NCBI RefSeq assembly: GCF_017312485.1
Contig: NZ_BMBA01000003.1
Span: 68,921 to 132,920, forward strand
Direction of reading: 5' to 3'
From: Clostridium zeae
Lineage (GTDB): Bacteria > Bacillota > Clostridia > Clostridiales > Clostridiaceae
DNA: 64,000 bases
Shown here in pieces: positions 41,370 to 49,499 of this stretch. How positions within the stretch are numbered: the first letter of the stretch is position 1; every line of letters begins with the position of its first letter. A model generated the notes under the pieces. The model was not told where the DNA came from. It was given only the letters and a program-made list of their open reading frames with translations, and did not search any database. A program made the position numbers and the translations under genes.

Positions 41370-41732
41370 TTATCTTTCAGTAATATGTTCTAATCCTTGG
41401 TTGAAGATATTCTTTACATGCTCATCATCTAAGGAGTAATAAACTACTTTTCCATCTCTTCTAGGCTTAACTAATCTTGCATTTTTTAGTACCCTAAGCT
41501 GATGTGAAACCGCTGATTGAGTCATCCTTAATAAAGCGGCTATATCACATACGCACATCTCAGCTTCGAAAAGTGCACAAATTATTTTTATTCTTGTACT
41601 ATCTCCAAAAACTTTAAAAAGTTCTGATAAATCATACAAAGTCTCTTCTTGTGGTATTTTATTATTTACTTCCCTTATAACATCTTCATGTATTATGGTA
41701 CAATTACAACTTTCAATTTTTTCATTTATCAT
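41370..41732 (-). CDS. cadC: ArsR/SmtB-family metal-sensing repressor (CadC-like)
   Basis: 120-aa winged-helix repressor. Cys residues in SCNC (residues 8-11) and in the alpha-3 motif MCVCDIAALL match the CadC metal site that binds Cd/Pb/Zn. The DNA-reading helix is MTQSAVSHQLRVLKNARLVKPRRDGKVVYYSL. It is transcribed toward cadA with a 122-base gap. A 26-bp palindrome lies 28 bases upstream of its ATG. AGGTGAT SD. Confidence 0.92.
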   Translation of the reverse strand: MINEKIESCNCTIIHEDVIREVNNKIPQEETLYDLSELFKVFGDSTRIKIICALFEAEMCVCDIAALLRMTQSAVSHQLRVLKNARLVKPRRDGKVVYYSLDDEHVKNIFNQGLEHITER

Positions 41733-41759
41733 ATAATCACCTCATAATAGTTTCCAACA

Positions 41760-41785
41760 AACATATGAGCAATTGTTCATATGTT
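41760..41785. promoter_or_regulatory. CadC-type operator palindrome
   Basis: AACATATGA (41760-41768) and TCATATGTT (41777-41785) flank a central near-palindrome around CAATTG. The half-site ATATGA-N-TCATAT resembles ArsR/CadC operators, and the position just upstream of the repressor start supports autoregulation. Confidence 0.8.
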
Positions 41786-41933
41786 AATATCATTATATGA
41801 CTTACTTCAATAATGGTCAATGAAAAATAGTAATTTTTCTATTTTTTATAATACTGTGAATGCGGACCAAATAAGTTGCTTTGCATATGAAGAATACAAA
41901 AACTTCTAAAGACCTTCTAATATAACTAACAAT

Positions 41934-41980
41934 AAAAGAGATTTCAAAATAGTTCCCTATACTATTTTGAAATCTCTTTT
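41934..41980 (-). terminator. Strong terminator downstream of the nine-codon ORF
   Basis: A perfect 20-bp stem (41934-41953 with 41961-41980) and 7-nt loop. On the minus strand it follows the microORF at 42028-42057 and precedes the cad operator. No other gene could use it, because the flanking genes read away from it. Confidence 0.85.
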
Positions 41981-42027
41981 AAAGATGTAAATACAAATAA
42001 AAAATTAAAAATAACTAAAATACTACA

Positions 42028-42057
42028 CTAATCCCATTCACCTATTGGATCTATCAT
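42028..42057 (-). CDS. Nine-codon ORF, candidate signalling or leader peptide
   Basis: It encodes MIDPIGEWD. SD GGAGGGG lies 5 nt before the ATG, and an in-frame TGA just upstream excludes a longer form. A promoter TTTACA-17 nt-TATTAT (42087-42115) and the 20-bp terminator give a transcript of about 140 nt with this as its only SD-led ORF. The promoter lies back to back with that of a TPR protein gene. Peptide function is inferred. It could also be a translated leader of a small RNA. Confidence 0.5.
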   Translation of the reverse strand: MIDPIGEWD

Positions 42058-42086
42058 ACAATCCCCTCCTCATTACCCTTAATTTA

Positions 42087-42115
42087 ATAATAATAATTTT
42101 TACATATTTTGTAAA
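42087..42115 (-). promoter_or_regulatory. Promoter of the nine-codon ORF
   Basis: TTTACA (42110-42115), 17 nt, TATTAT (42087-42092) on the minus strand. The TSS would fall about 20 bases before the SD. Confidence 0.6.
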
Positions 42116-42121
42116 TAGGTG

Positions 42122-42150
42122 TTCATAAAATTGTATTTTTATGGTAAAAT
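42122..42150 (+). promoter_or_regulatory. Promoter of the TPR protein gene
   Basis: TTCATA (42122-42127), 17 nt, TAAAAT (42145-42150) on the plus strand. Its -35 box is only 6 bases from the -35 box of the divergent microORF promoter, so both share one control region. Confidence 0.5.
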
Positions 42151-42235
42151 TTCTATTAGCGGCTGTTTTTTCGAATAAAACCACTAATCTGGTCATATAT
42201 TTCTAACCTAAATATATTCTAAAGGAAGATATAAA

Positions 42236-43081
42236 ATGCGTTTTAAATTATATGATTCTAAAATTGATGAAATTTTAATAGAAAATGATGATTTAGCATA
42301 CTTGGTAGAAGGTGAAGAGGATTCTCTGTCCTTTTATGTAAATCTAGGAGACGAACTTAACTCAAAAGGAAAGATCTATCACTCCTATATATGCTTTTCT
42401 AAGGCCTATGAACTAGAAAGTAACTGTGATGATAATCTAAAGGCAAAGATTGCGATATGCTTAAGTACTTTAGCATTGAAACTTAATAAGATATGTGAAG
42501 CCAGGAGAATACTTTCAGAAATCCTAAATAACGATTTAAATATCTGTAGTTCTAAGAAAGGCAAACTACTTTTAAATTATATCTTAGCTCTAAAAATTGA
42601 AGGAAATCTTGATGCTGCACTAGAAAACATCCTTTTATTCGAGAGTAATTTCGACATAAATGACTTTAATTCCTTTAGTTTAATAACCTTAAAGGCCAAT
42701 ATACTTAAGGAAAAAGGACTTTTAGATAATGCTGTAAGTATACACAAGCTTCTTGTAGCCTCAAGTGATAAATTAGAAAATAAACTTGTTGCTTCATGTA
42801 ATATTCTTGATATATATATGGAATGTGGTGACTTAATAAAAATTAAAGAACTTTTAGATAAATATGAAACTCTAGTACAGGAATATATAAACTTAGACAA
42901 TAAATCCTACGAAACAGAGATATATTTTACTCTTTTTAAAAGCTATGATTTTATTAATGACCAGGATAAAGCCATAAAATTCTACAAACAAACTTACCAC
43001 AGCGCTGTTTGCCATAATGATTATAAAACAATAGATAAATGCACCGATTCAACATATTATTCCAATATTTTAAGCAAGTAA
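42236..43081 (+). CDS. TPR-repeat protein without DNA-binding domain
   Basis: 281-aa soluble protein made almost wholly of helix pairs resembling tetratricopeptide repeats (e.g. SFYVNLGDELNSKGKIYHSYICFSKAYELE near residue 32, and repeats near 70, 150 and 235). There is no signal peptide, helix-turn-helix or membrane segment. TPR-only proteins can bind partner proteins or peptides, as Rap-type proteins do, but this one is shorter and no catalytic residues are evident. SD AAAGGAAG. It diverges from the nine-codon ORF and is followed by a family 2 terminator. Function unknown. Confidence 0.7.
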   Translation: MRFKLYDSKIDEILIENDDLAYLVEGEEDSLSFYVNLGDELNSKGKIYHSYICFSKAYELESNCDDNLKAKIAICLSTLALKLNKICEARRILSEILNNDLNICSSKKGKLLLNYILALKIEGNLDAALENILLFESNFDINDFNSFSLITLKANILKEKGLLDNAVSIHKLLVASSDKLENKLVASCNILDIYMECGDLIKIKELLDKYETLVQEYINLDNKSYETEIYFTLFKSYDFINDQDKAIKFYKQTYHSAVCHNDYKTIDKCTDSTYYSNILSK

Positions 43082-43086
43082 TAAAG

Positions 43087-43119
43087 TCGCTGAAGTTACC
43101 TTCTTCAGTGAGTTTTTTT
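43087..43119 (+). terminator. Terminator of TPR gene (repeat family 2 terminator half)
   Basis: Stem TCGCTGAAG / CTTCAGTGA then GTTTTTTTG, followed by a flank (cgtatctatctttgcaaat) that matches those after the terminators at 25477 and 46140. The TACTGTATA module is absent here. Confidence 0.85.
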
Positions 43120-43198
43120 GCGTATCTATCTTTGCAAATACATCAAAAAAAAGATTGTACTAAAAACTATCTAAATAGCTTTAGAACAATCTCATATA

Positions 43199-44044
43199 TT
43201 ACAGTTTGCTATATACCCATGTATTACCAAAAAGAACCTTTTGCTCATTTATACTATTTTTCTTCAGCTGTTCTGCTGATTCTTTAAAGCATCCAGCTAA
43301 ATTATCAACCACATGAGCATCACTATTTATGTTCATTGGAATATCAAGTTCCTTACACCTTTTTATAATCCATTCACTTGGATAGTACTCTGAGATATAT
43401 CCCCTAGTTACTCCACCAGTATTTACCTCAACAATGAGGTCATTTTCTTTTATTACCTCTAAGGTCTTTTCAACTTGTTCTACATATCTTGGATCATCTT
43501 CTCTAAAGAATAAATTATTTTTATTAAACTTCTTTATTAAATCCAGATGTCCAACTATATCTGGTTTACTGTTAGCTGCCATTTCTCTAATAAAGCCATA
43601 ATAAGCTTCAACAAATTTATAAGAATCTCCATCATACCCTTTTTCGATTATACTTCTTAGTTCATCTTCGTTGTAATCTACAGTTAAATATTCTCCTGTG
43701 CCCTTTATAGGCATGAAATGAACGGATCCTATACAATAATCCAGCGGAATAGTCTTATATACTTCATCTCCTGGTCCCATAAGATTCTTTATATAATCAA
43801 TCTCTAGTCCAAGGTAAATTTCAATCTTATCTTTATATTTCTCTTTTAATCCCAGTATTTCTTCAACATATTTAGATAAGTCTTCTTGCTTCATCGTCCA
43901 TTCGTTAGCTATAGCTACAGGTGCATGACTAGAAAAACCTATAGCCTTAAAACCTAATTCAATAGCTCTTTTAACATAATCCTCTGGCTCACCTTTTCCA
44001 TCACAATAGTGGTTGTGCATGTGGTAATTAAATAGATCCATCAT
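43199..44044 (-). CDS. PHP-domain histidinol-phosphatase-like phosphoesterase (HisJ/HisK type)
   Basis: 281-aa metal-dependent phosphoesterase. PHP metal motifs: NYHMHNHYCDGKGE at the N-terminus (HxH...D), GFSSHAP, LGLEIDYI, GSVHF, PDIVGHLDLI and NSDAH near the end. The family member HisJ dephosphorylates L-histidinol phosphate, but no other his gene is near, so a different substrate is possible. A GTG at 44050 overlaps the SD, so the ATG at 44044 (AAAGGAG, 5 nt) is preferred. Confidence 0.82.
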   Translation of the reverse strand: MMDLFNYHMHNHYCDGKGEPEDYVKRAIELGFKAIGFSSHAPVAIANEWTMKQEDLSKYVEEILGLKEKYKDKIEIYLGLEIDYIKNLMGPGDEVYKTIPLDYCIGSVHFMPIKGTGEYLTVDYNEDELRSIIEKGYDGDSYKFVEAYYGFIREMAANSKPDIVGHLDLIKKFNKNNLFFREDDPRYVEQVEKTLEVIKENDLIVEVNTGGVTRGYISEYYPSEWIIKRCKELDIPMNINSDAHVVDNLAGCFKESAEQLKKNSINEQKVLFGNTWVYSKL

Positions 44045-44317
44045 TCTCACTCCTTTATGCTTACTTCTAAAAGTTCATTATATTTTGCCGATAATAAGAC
44101 TTATGTTTATTATATTATAGAATACAAAAAGATTGGTTAGCTATAAATTTTTATTTGTAGTATCTTTTATATTTCACCTTTTAACTATTTACTGTTAATT
44201 AATGTCACTTACAAAAGACTTCAACTAACTCTGTGGATTGTATTATTTTAATGGCAGTAAAAAGTTTTACATTATCTATAATTGTTTATATTGCCTTTCT
44301 GAAAAGATAAATTAAAT

Positions 44318-44356
44318 AAGGCTAGAAAAAGATTCATAAGAACTCTTTCTAGCCTT
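44318..44356 (-). terminator. Terminator of the peptide gene
   Basis: Imperfect stem AAGGCTAGAAAAAGA... / ...TCTTTCTAGCCTT with an 8-nt loop, 13 bases after the peptide stop, then TTATTTAATTT on the minus strand. The rest of 44051-44317 holds nothing recognisable. Confidence 0.75.
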
Positions 44357-44369
44357 GTTGTTTACCTGC

Positions 44370-44513
44370 TTACATTCCTGTATACGGTGTATCTAAGCCT
44401 TGTGTTGTAAAAGTGCCACCGTGAACACCAATGCTAGTGCTCCCTACAGAAGGAATTAAAATAGCTCCTAATAAAATAACACTAAAAATAATTTTTGCAA
44501 CTTTATTTTTCAT
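44370..44513 (-). CDS. Small secreted peptide precursor, candidate quorum-sensing peptide
   Basis: 47 aa. The start MKNKVAK is basic, residues 8-21 are hydrophobic (IIFSVILLGAILIP), and then comes a polar tail ending GLDTPYTGM. This is an N-terminal Sec-type signal plus short propeptide. SD GGGGG is 8 nt before the ATG. It begins 86 bases downstream of the XRE-TPR regulator on the same strand and ends at a terminator, the arrangement of RRNPP regulator-peptide pairs. The mature peptide is unknown; it is likely cut from the C-terminal part. Confidence 0.7.
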   Translation of the reverse strand: MKNKVAKIIFSVILLGAILIPSVGSTSIGVHGGTFTTQGLDTPYTGM

Positions 44514-44599
44514 TCCCATTACCCCCATTTATTAACTATGTTACTATTATAATACAATCCATATCATTTTGCATTATATTTTGATAAATTTAACAATAT

Positions 44600-45880
44600 T
44601 TAATTTACAAGTAATGTTTGCAATCTATTCAAGAAAGTAATAGCTTTGTTACTATCATTTTGTTTAACAGCAACCTCTATTAGCTTATAAAGTGCGTAAC
44701 TCTTGCCGATTTCTATCTTATTATCATCTAAAGTCTCAAGAAGTCTATTCATATGCTCTTCTATTTTAACAAAATCATCATTAGACTCATAAACTTTTAT
44801 TAAATCTCTATAATTCATCAAAAGCATATCAAATTGCTGATATTGTTCTGCCATACTTATAGCTAACTCAAATATCATTATGCTTTCATCATACATTCCT
44901 TGTTTATAAAACACCTTACCTTTAGTATTTAATGTATTAGCCAAAGTATCTTTGCTAACTTTATTCTTTAATCTTTGCGCTTCACTAATATAATGCAGGC
45001 TTTCTTGATACTTTCCGATATTATAATAGTACTCACCTAAGTTGTTATAAGAATAAGCTAGCATTATATCATCTTTGCCTTTTATATCTTCAACCAATTT
45101 AAGATATTCATTAATAGCTTCATTCTTTCTATCAGTTTCATGAAGCACATTAGCTCTTATTATCCTAGCATCTGTTAATATACTATACTCAACTTCTTCT
45201 TTATTCGCTATTATATTATCATTTAGAATATTTATAGACTTTTCATATTGTTTTGAATGAAAATACGATATAGCTAAATTAAGATTCGCTCTAAAGTAGT
45301 ATATTGAATCTTTTTTTTCTCTAGCATATAATAACGCTTGTTTAAAATAAAAAATAGCTTCTTCATGTTCATTTCTTCTTGATTTGCATACTCCAATAGC
45401 ATTGTAAATATAAGGCTGAGCTTCTTCATCTTTCAATTCCTTGTATTTCCCTAATGCGTTACTAAAAGATTTAAAAGCATTGCCATAGTTTTTTTCATTA
45501 ACATACTTATCAGCATCTAATCTATATAACTTAGCTAACAAATCATTCAGTTCATATCCTCTAGCTACATCTATGAGCTCTTCAAGCTTTTTATGATTAT
45601 TTTCCTCTTTCAATTCATTTTCAATATAATATCTAGCATCTTCCTCTGGTTGTCTTGAAAAATACTCGTCGTCTAAATTTAAATTTACAGAAATTCTTTT
45701 TGCTATTTCATTAAATCTTTCTGCAAGATGCTTAGAACTTGCCTTACTTACGTTTCTCTTACCGCTCTCCATCATACTGATGAAGGCTCTAGTCATGTTA
45801 ATCCCCTCTAGTGCGGCTTGATTAACCCTGAACTTTTTTCTCATGCGTCTTATCTTTTCACTTGGATTGTAAAACTCCAA
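44600..45880 (-). CDS. RRNPP-like regulator (XRE helix-turn-helix plus TPR domain)
   Basis: 426 aa. Residues 5-70 form an HTH: PSEKIRRMRKKFRVNQAAL, then ITRAFISMMESGKR-type recognition helix (here MTRAFISMMESGKRNVSK). Residues 95-425 contain about eight TPR units, e.g. AQPYIYNAIGVCKSRRNEHEEAIFYFKQAL, AYSYNNLGEYYYNIGKYQESLHYI, TLNTKGKVFYKQGMYDESIMIFELAI (each broken here by its helix turn). This is the layout of PlcR/NprR/Rgg-like receptors and clostridial Qsr regulators that bind imported peptides. The secreted-peptide gene directly downstream supports that role. Confidence 0.82.
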   Translation of the reverse strand: MEFYNPSEKIRRMRKKFRVNQAALEGINMTRAFISMMESGKRNVSKASSKHLAERFNEIAKRISVNLNLDDEYFSRQPEEDARYYIENELKEENNHKKLEELIDVARGYELNDLLAKLYRLDADKYVNEKNYGNAFKSFSNALGKYKELKDEEAQPYIYNAIGVCKSRRNEHEEAIFYFKQALLYAREKKDSIYYFRANLNLAISYFHSKQYEKSINILNDNIIANKEEVEYSILTDARIIRANVLHETDRKNEAINEYLKLVEDIKGKDDIMLAYSYNNLGEYYYNIGKYQESLHYISEAQRLKNKVSKDTLANTLNTKGKVFYKQGMYDESIMIFELAISMAEQYQQFDMLLMNYRDLIKVYESNDDFVKIEEHMNRLLETLDDNKIEIGKSYALYKLIEVAVKQNDSNKAITFLNRLQTLLVN

Positions 45881-46139
45881 ATTAATCCCCCCTTAGCCAA
45901 CAATTGCTTAATCACTTATATACTATTAATTATAACTGCTTTTTAATAAAAAATCATAGAAATATATGAAAAAATGTTAATTTTTTGGGGATATATTATT
46001 CATTCATTTGTATTTTTTTGTAATATGATTTTCTATTATCTTATAATAATTGTAAAATATAGTTATTAACAACCTCTTTGTTACTAAACTTAACAAGAAC
46101 CGTAATCTTTTTAGCGCTATTATTTTTAAATTTAGAAAT

Positions 46140-46323
46140 TCGTTGAAGCGATCTTCTTCAGTGAACTTTTTTTGCACATCTGCCTTTGCGAATGCATATG
46201 CCGAAAATTTGTCTGGTGAATTATTTTTGTTTTTTACTGTATAGCTTTAAAAACTTCTAAAAGCATTTAAATATTTAGATTTAGTTAGGTTGAAAATTTT
46301 ACACTTTTCTACACAGCAAAAAA
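46140..46323. repeat. Repeat family 2, copy C (terminator half plus inverted-repeat module)
   Basis: A TCGTTGAAG/CTTCAGTGA hairpin and T-run (46140-46173), a linker with CATCTGCCTTTGCGAATG, then the module TTTTTACTGTATAG ... CTACACAGCAAAAAA (46229-46323). The same order and spacing occur at 25477-25659. Confidence 0.78.
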
Positions 46324-46357
46324 GTTCTAGCTATATGTAAATATAGCTAGAACTTTT
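46320..46357 (-). terminator. Terminator of the 52-codon gene
   Basis: A perfect 17-bp stem (46320-46336 with 46341-46357), GTAA-type loop, 15 bases after the stop. On the minus strand it is followed by TTTTGCTG. Confidence 0.75.
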
Positions 46358-46372
46358 AAACAACCTAGTAGA

Positions 46373-46531
46373 TTATGTCCAACCTTGCTCTTCCGCCATT
46401 ACTCCACTTTTGTTTTTGCTTGGTTCTTCTATTGTGGTAGGAAATCTACTTTTAGCCCATTGGTTCTGTGTTTTTGTACCATTTTTTTTAAAGTTTTTTT
46501 CTGTATACTCTCTTCTATGTTTACTATTCAT
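46373..46531 (-). CDS. Small hydrophilic protein of unknown function
   Basis: 52 aa, strongly charged, with KNGTKTQNQWAKSRF in the middle and AEEQGWT at the end. No signal peptide, membrane segment or cysteine. The reading frame has a strong SD (GGAGGTG, 6 nt before the ATG) and a dedicated terminator, which argues that it is real. I do not recognise the family. It sits upstream of the RRNPP-like regulator, separated by repeat copy C. Confidence 0.6.
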   Translation of the reverse strand: MNSKHRREYTEKNFKKNGTKTQNQWAKSRFPTTIEEPSKNKSGVMAEEQGWT

Positions 46532-47552
46532 TACGAGCACCTCCACAAATTTTTTAGTTTATGGTGTCTAGATGCATCTTAAGATGAAATTTTATGTTGA
46601 GAACACACAAAAACTTCTACTATACAATAAAGTTAAATCAAAAATGCACCTTTGGCTTTAGAAATATACTACACTCCAGATCTTCATAACCTTCAATATA
46701 CGAAATTATTATTGAAAGCATTGAATTTTAAAATGCTTCTGAAATGTTATATATATATTATGCTACAGATTAAAAGTATTATAATGATTACTTTTAATTA
46801 AAAACTCCACATGCTAGCAATGTAGTAAATCAATACTTTATTAATTCTTTTTTTATCTATTTATAATAAAAATTGTCTTTTTACACTGCGAAAATATAAG
46901 TACACACTTTATATTTTGTAATAAATTAATATATTTATATGCATATTGACTAGAAAAATATGGATTGATATAATTATATTTGTAATGATACACAACATTG
47001 TCACTTCTGTTAATATAAATTTTTATTCAAGCCTTTTTACCTATTTTTTTCAATTTTGCATCTGGTTTATTCTTCACGTAATGATTTTAAAACATAAAAG
47101 GAGGGAGTTTTATATTTCTATCACTTAATCTTTTTGTCAAAATATACTATAGTTTATAACACTTGTAACCTTGCATATTTCTTATATATCTACAATAAAA
47201 TAATAAAATTTTAATTTTTAGATTAAAATTTGCAAGCTTTTACTAAAATATACAGCATTTTTCACCATCTATAAATAAAACTATATTTTCTACAAATTTT
47301 CATATAATCATTTAAAATATAACAAAATTTTGAACTTTTAAAAAATATGATATGTTTTGTCGAAATATTATGTTTTACAGGTAGAGAGAGTTGCGAGTAA
47401 ATATATTAAACTTAGTTACTTTACTATATTAACTATAGTTTTCCAAATTAGAATTTCCAACCCAAATTCTAATTTTATGAAATTAAAAGATTGATTAAAA
47501 TTTAATTCAGAGGAAGATGTTGTGATCAAATAAAATACGAGGTGATTTATAA
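46532..47552. other. One-kilobase region without a convincing gene
   Basis: Very A/T-rich. A TTG-started 60-codon hydrophobic frame at 46946-47128 has no SD and biased composition. A GGAGGGAG at 47100 is not followed by a start codon. The only clear signal is the TGTCGAA at 47359. Confidence 0.45.
47355..47366 (+). promoter_or_regulatory. Candidate Spo0A box upstream of the chitosanase gene
   Basis: TTTTGTCGAAAT contains TGTCGAA (47359-47365), an exact Spo0A box, 188 bases before the chitosanase ATG. It suggests stationary-phase or sporulation control of this secreted enzyme. Confidence 0.45.
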
Positions 47553-48785
47553 ATGGAAGCATTAAAAAAATGGACAAGTTCCAAAAAGACTCTAGCTACC
47601 CTAGTTTTATCTTTTCTTTTTGTATTGGCTTCAGTTATACCAGCTAAAGCTTATACTTTTTCAAGCCCTTCTGTAGAAGTAATGTACAAGCTTACCTCTA
47701 TCTTTGAAAATAGTACTACAACTCTAAAATATAATTATTGTGAAAATATAGGTGACGGAAGAGGATATACTTTCGGTTTCCCAGGATTCTGTAGTGGTAC
47801 CTATGATGGTACAATGTTCTTACAAGAATATAAGAGACTTAATCCTAGTAATAAATTAGTTAAATATATACCTGCTTTTCAAGCCATAGATGCTATGCCT
47901 CATCCAGATGGTATGCAAAGCAGTACTGCTGGACTTTCAGGTTTTCCTGCTGATTTTGCATCTTGTGCAAGTGACCCTGCCTTCCAAACAGCTCAGCATA
48001 ATCTAGTAGATACTTTATACTGGAATCCAGCACAAGCAGCAGCTTCAGAAATAGGTGCGACTTTACCAATAACAAAGGGTGAACTTTACGATGCATTTAT
48101 AAATCATGGTGAAGATGGCGCAAGAGATATAATGAACCAAACAACTAAAGCAGTTGGTGGAACACCTAAGACAGGAGTTTCAGAAAAAACATGGTTAAGC
48201 AAATTCTTAAGCATAAGATACAATATACTTGTATCAGATCCAGCTTGGAACGGATCTGAAGACAGAGTTAAGGTTTATCAAACACTTTTAGCAAATAATA
48301 ACGTAAATCTTACTGCACCTTTAACCGTTACTTGTTATGGTGATACTTTCACAATTACCACTTCTACTACAACTCCACCAGTATCAACTCAATGGTCTTC
48401 AATAACTTCAGTATATAACGGAAATTATATATCTGCTGACAACTATGGCAATAACCCTCTAGTTGCAAATAAAACAAGCGTTGGAGATTGGGAAAAGTTT
48501 CAGGTAATACAAAACGGTGATGGAACAATATCTCTACTATCAAAAATCAACAATAAATATGTTTGTGCAGATTTAAATAACGGTACAAAACTAGTAGCAA
48601 GAAGCACAACTATAGATGGATGGGAAAAGTTCAAACTTGTAACCTTAAGTGATGGAAATGTTGGACTTCAAGCTATGGCAAATAATAAATATGTATCTGC
48701 TGATTATAATAATGGAGGAGTTTTATATGCTAATAGAGATTCTATAAGCGGCTGGGAAACTTTCTCCATAAAAGCAGCTCAGTAA
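47553..48785 (+). CDS. csn: Secreted GH46 chitosanase with C-terminal beta-trefoil domain
   Basis: 410 aa. The signal peptide runs to about residue 33 (IPAKA|Y). The catalytic GH46 domain (about 35-270) has the acid Glu in LTSIFENSTTTLKYNYCENIGDGRGYTFG (cited by its parts IFENS and GDGRGYT), with the Asp of GDGRG as second catalytic residue. It hydrolyses chitosan. A Thr/Pro linker TTSTTTPPVSTQ leads to a fascin/actin-crosslinking-like trefoil (about 285-410). Three repeats of N-KYVSAD...N...L.ANR..I.GWE.F form it; it probably binds polysaccharide. SD GAGGTGAT lies before the ATG. A strong terminator follows. Confidence 0.9.
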   Translation: MEALKKWTSSKKTLATLVLSFLFVLASVIPAKAYTFSSPSVEVMYKLTSIFENSTTTLKYNYCENIGDGRGYTFGFPGFCSGTYDGTMFLQEYKRLNPSNKLVKYIPAFQAIDAMPHPDGMQSSTAGLSGFPADFASCASDPAFQTAQHNLVDTLYWNPAQAAASEIGATLPITKGELYDAFINHGEDGARDIMNQTTKAVGGTPKTGVSEKTWLSKFLSIRYNILVSDPAWNGSEDRVKVYQTLLANNNVNLTAPLTVTCYGDTFTITTSTTTPPVSTQWSSITSVYNGNYISADNYGNNPLVANKTSVGDWEKFQVIQNGDGTISLLSKINNKYVCADLNNGTKLVARSTTIDGWEKFKLVTLSDGNVGLQAMANNKYVSADYNNGGVLYANRDSISGWETFSIKAAQ

Positions 48786-48813
48786 TATAATCATAAAATT
48801 AATTGAATAAATA

Positions 48814-48868
48814 AAAAATACACCTCCAAATGTTAGCTGAATTTGCCCAACATTAGAGGTGTATTTTT
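48814..48868 (+). terminator. Chitosanase terminator
   Basis: A 13-bp stem AAAAATACACCTC / GAGGTGTATTTTT with an inner AATGTT/AACATT extension, then TATTTTTAG. Confidence 0.9.
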
Positions 48869-48968
48869 ATTTTTAGTCGTTCACTGAAACCAATATGTAA
48901 TTAGACATAGAAATAGCTATTGCTTATAATTAATATAACAATTAATTACAAATAACAAGGAGTTAATA

Positions 48969-49370
48969 ATGTTTAGAGCTTTTAAAAAAAGTTTTGTATG
49001 TATTATTCTATTAAGTTTTCTAGTATTCTTTATAGGCTGCTCTAGTGAATCTAATATAGAAATTTTAAAGGAAGCCTCCTCCCCTAACGGATATTATACA
49101 GCCTTTGCTTTTGTATACTCAGGTGGAGCCACAACTGATTTTAGTCCTAGAGTATCAATATTAGATTCTAAAGCCGATAAAAAGGAGATAAAAAAGCTTC
49201 TTCTTCAAGGTTCTAATGTATATTCTGCCCATCATAGTAAAGATATAGATGTTAAATGGGAAGATGATGAAAATTTAACGGTTACTTATTCAAATGATGA
49301 TGAAGATATAGATCTTAAGGTAGATATAATACATGGAATAAAGGTGAAGTATGAGAAAAAAGCTAAGTAA
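48969..49370 (+). CDS. Putative lipoprotein
   Basis: 133 aa. A basic start (FRAFKKS), a hydrophobic stretch, and lipobox FFIGC|SS at about residue 24 indicate a lipid-anchored surface protein. The mature part has SPNGYYTAFAFVYSGGATTDFSP, resembling a small beta-rich domain seen in Firmicute lipoproteins (DUF5412-like), and ends in acidic then Lys-rich segments. SD AAGGAG is 8 nt before the ATG. It heads a run of four unknown envelope genes. Function unknown. Confidence 0.65.
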   Translation: MFRAFKKSFVCIILLSFLVFFIGCSSESNIEILKEASSPNGYYTAFAFVYSGGATTDFSPRVSILDSKADKKEIKKLLLQGSNVYSAHHSKDIDVKWEDDENLTVTYSNDDEDIDLKVDIIHGIKVKYEKKAK

Positions 49371-49499
49371 GATGATGTGCTTCTATGCTTTATAAAACAA
49401 AGATTTATTGAAGCTAATGAATACCCGAATTGATATCTAGATAGATTGTACAGTAGAAACATGTGAATTTAATTTATTATATTTGGCAAGGAGAACATT

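Larger units (their letters stand above)
45881..46372. other. Intergenic region with family 2 repeat
   Basis: It holds the regulator promoter region, the family 2 terminator hairpin (46140-46173), module C (46229-46323) and a 17-bp hairpin (46320-46357). No gene reads into the 46140 hairpin on the plus strand, so there it is not a functional terminator for a known gene. Confidence 0.6.

Noticed and set aside
46946-47128. 60-codon hydrophobic frame in the empty region before the chitosanase
   Set aside because: TTG start with no SD, composition driven by A/T-rich DNA, no recognisable motif.
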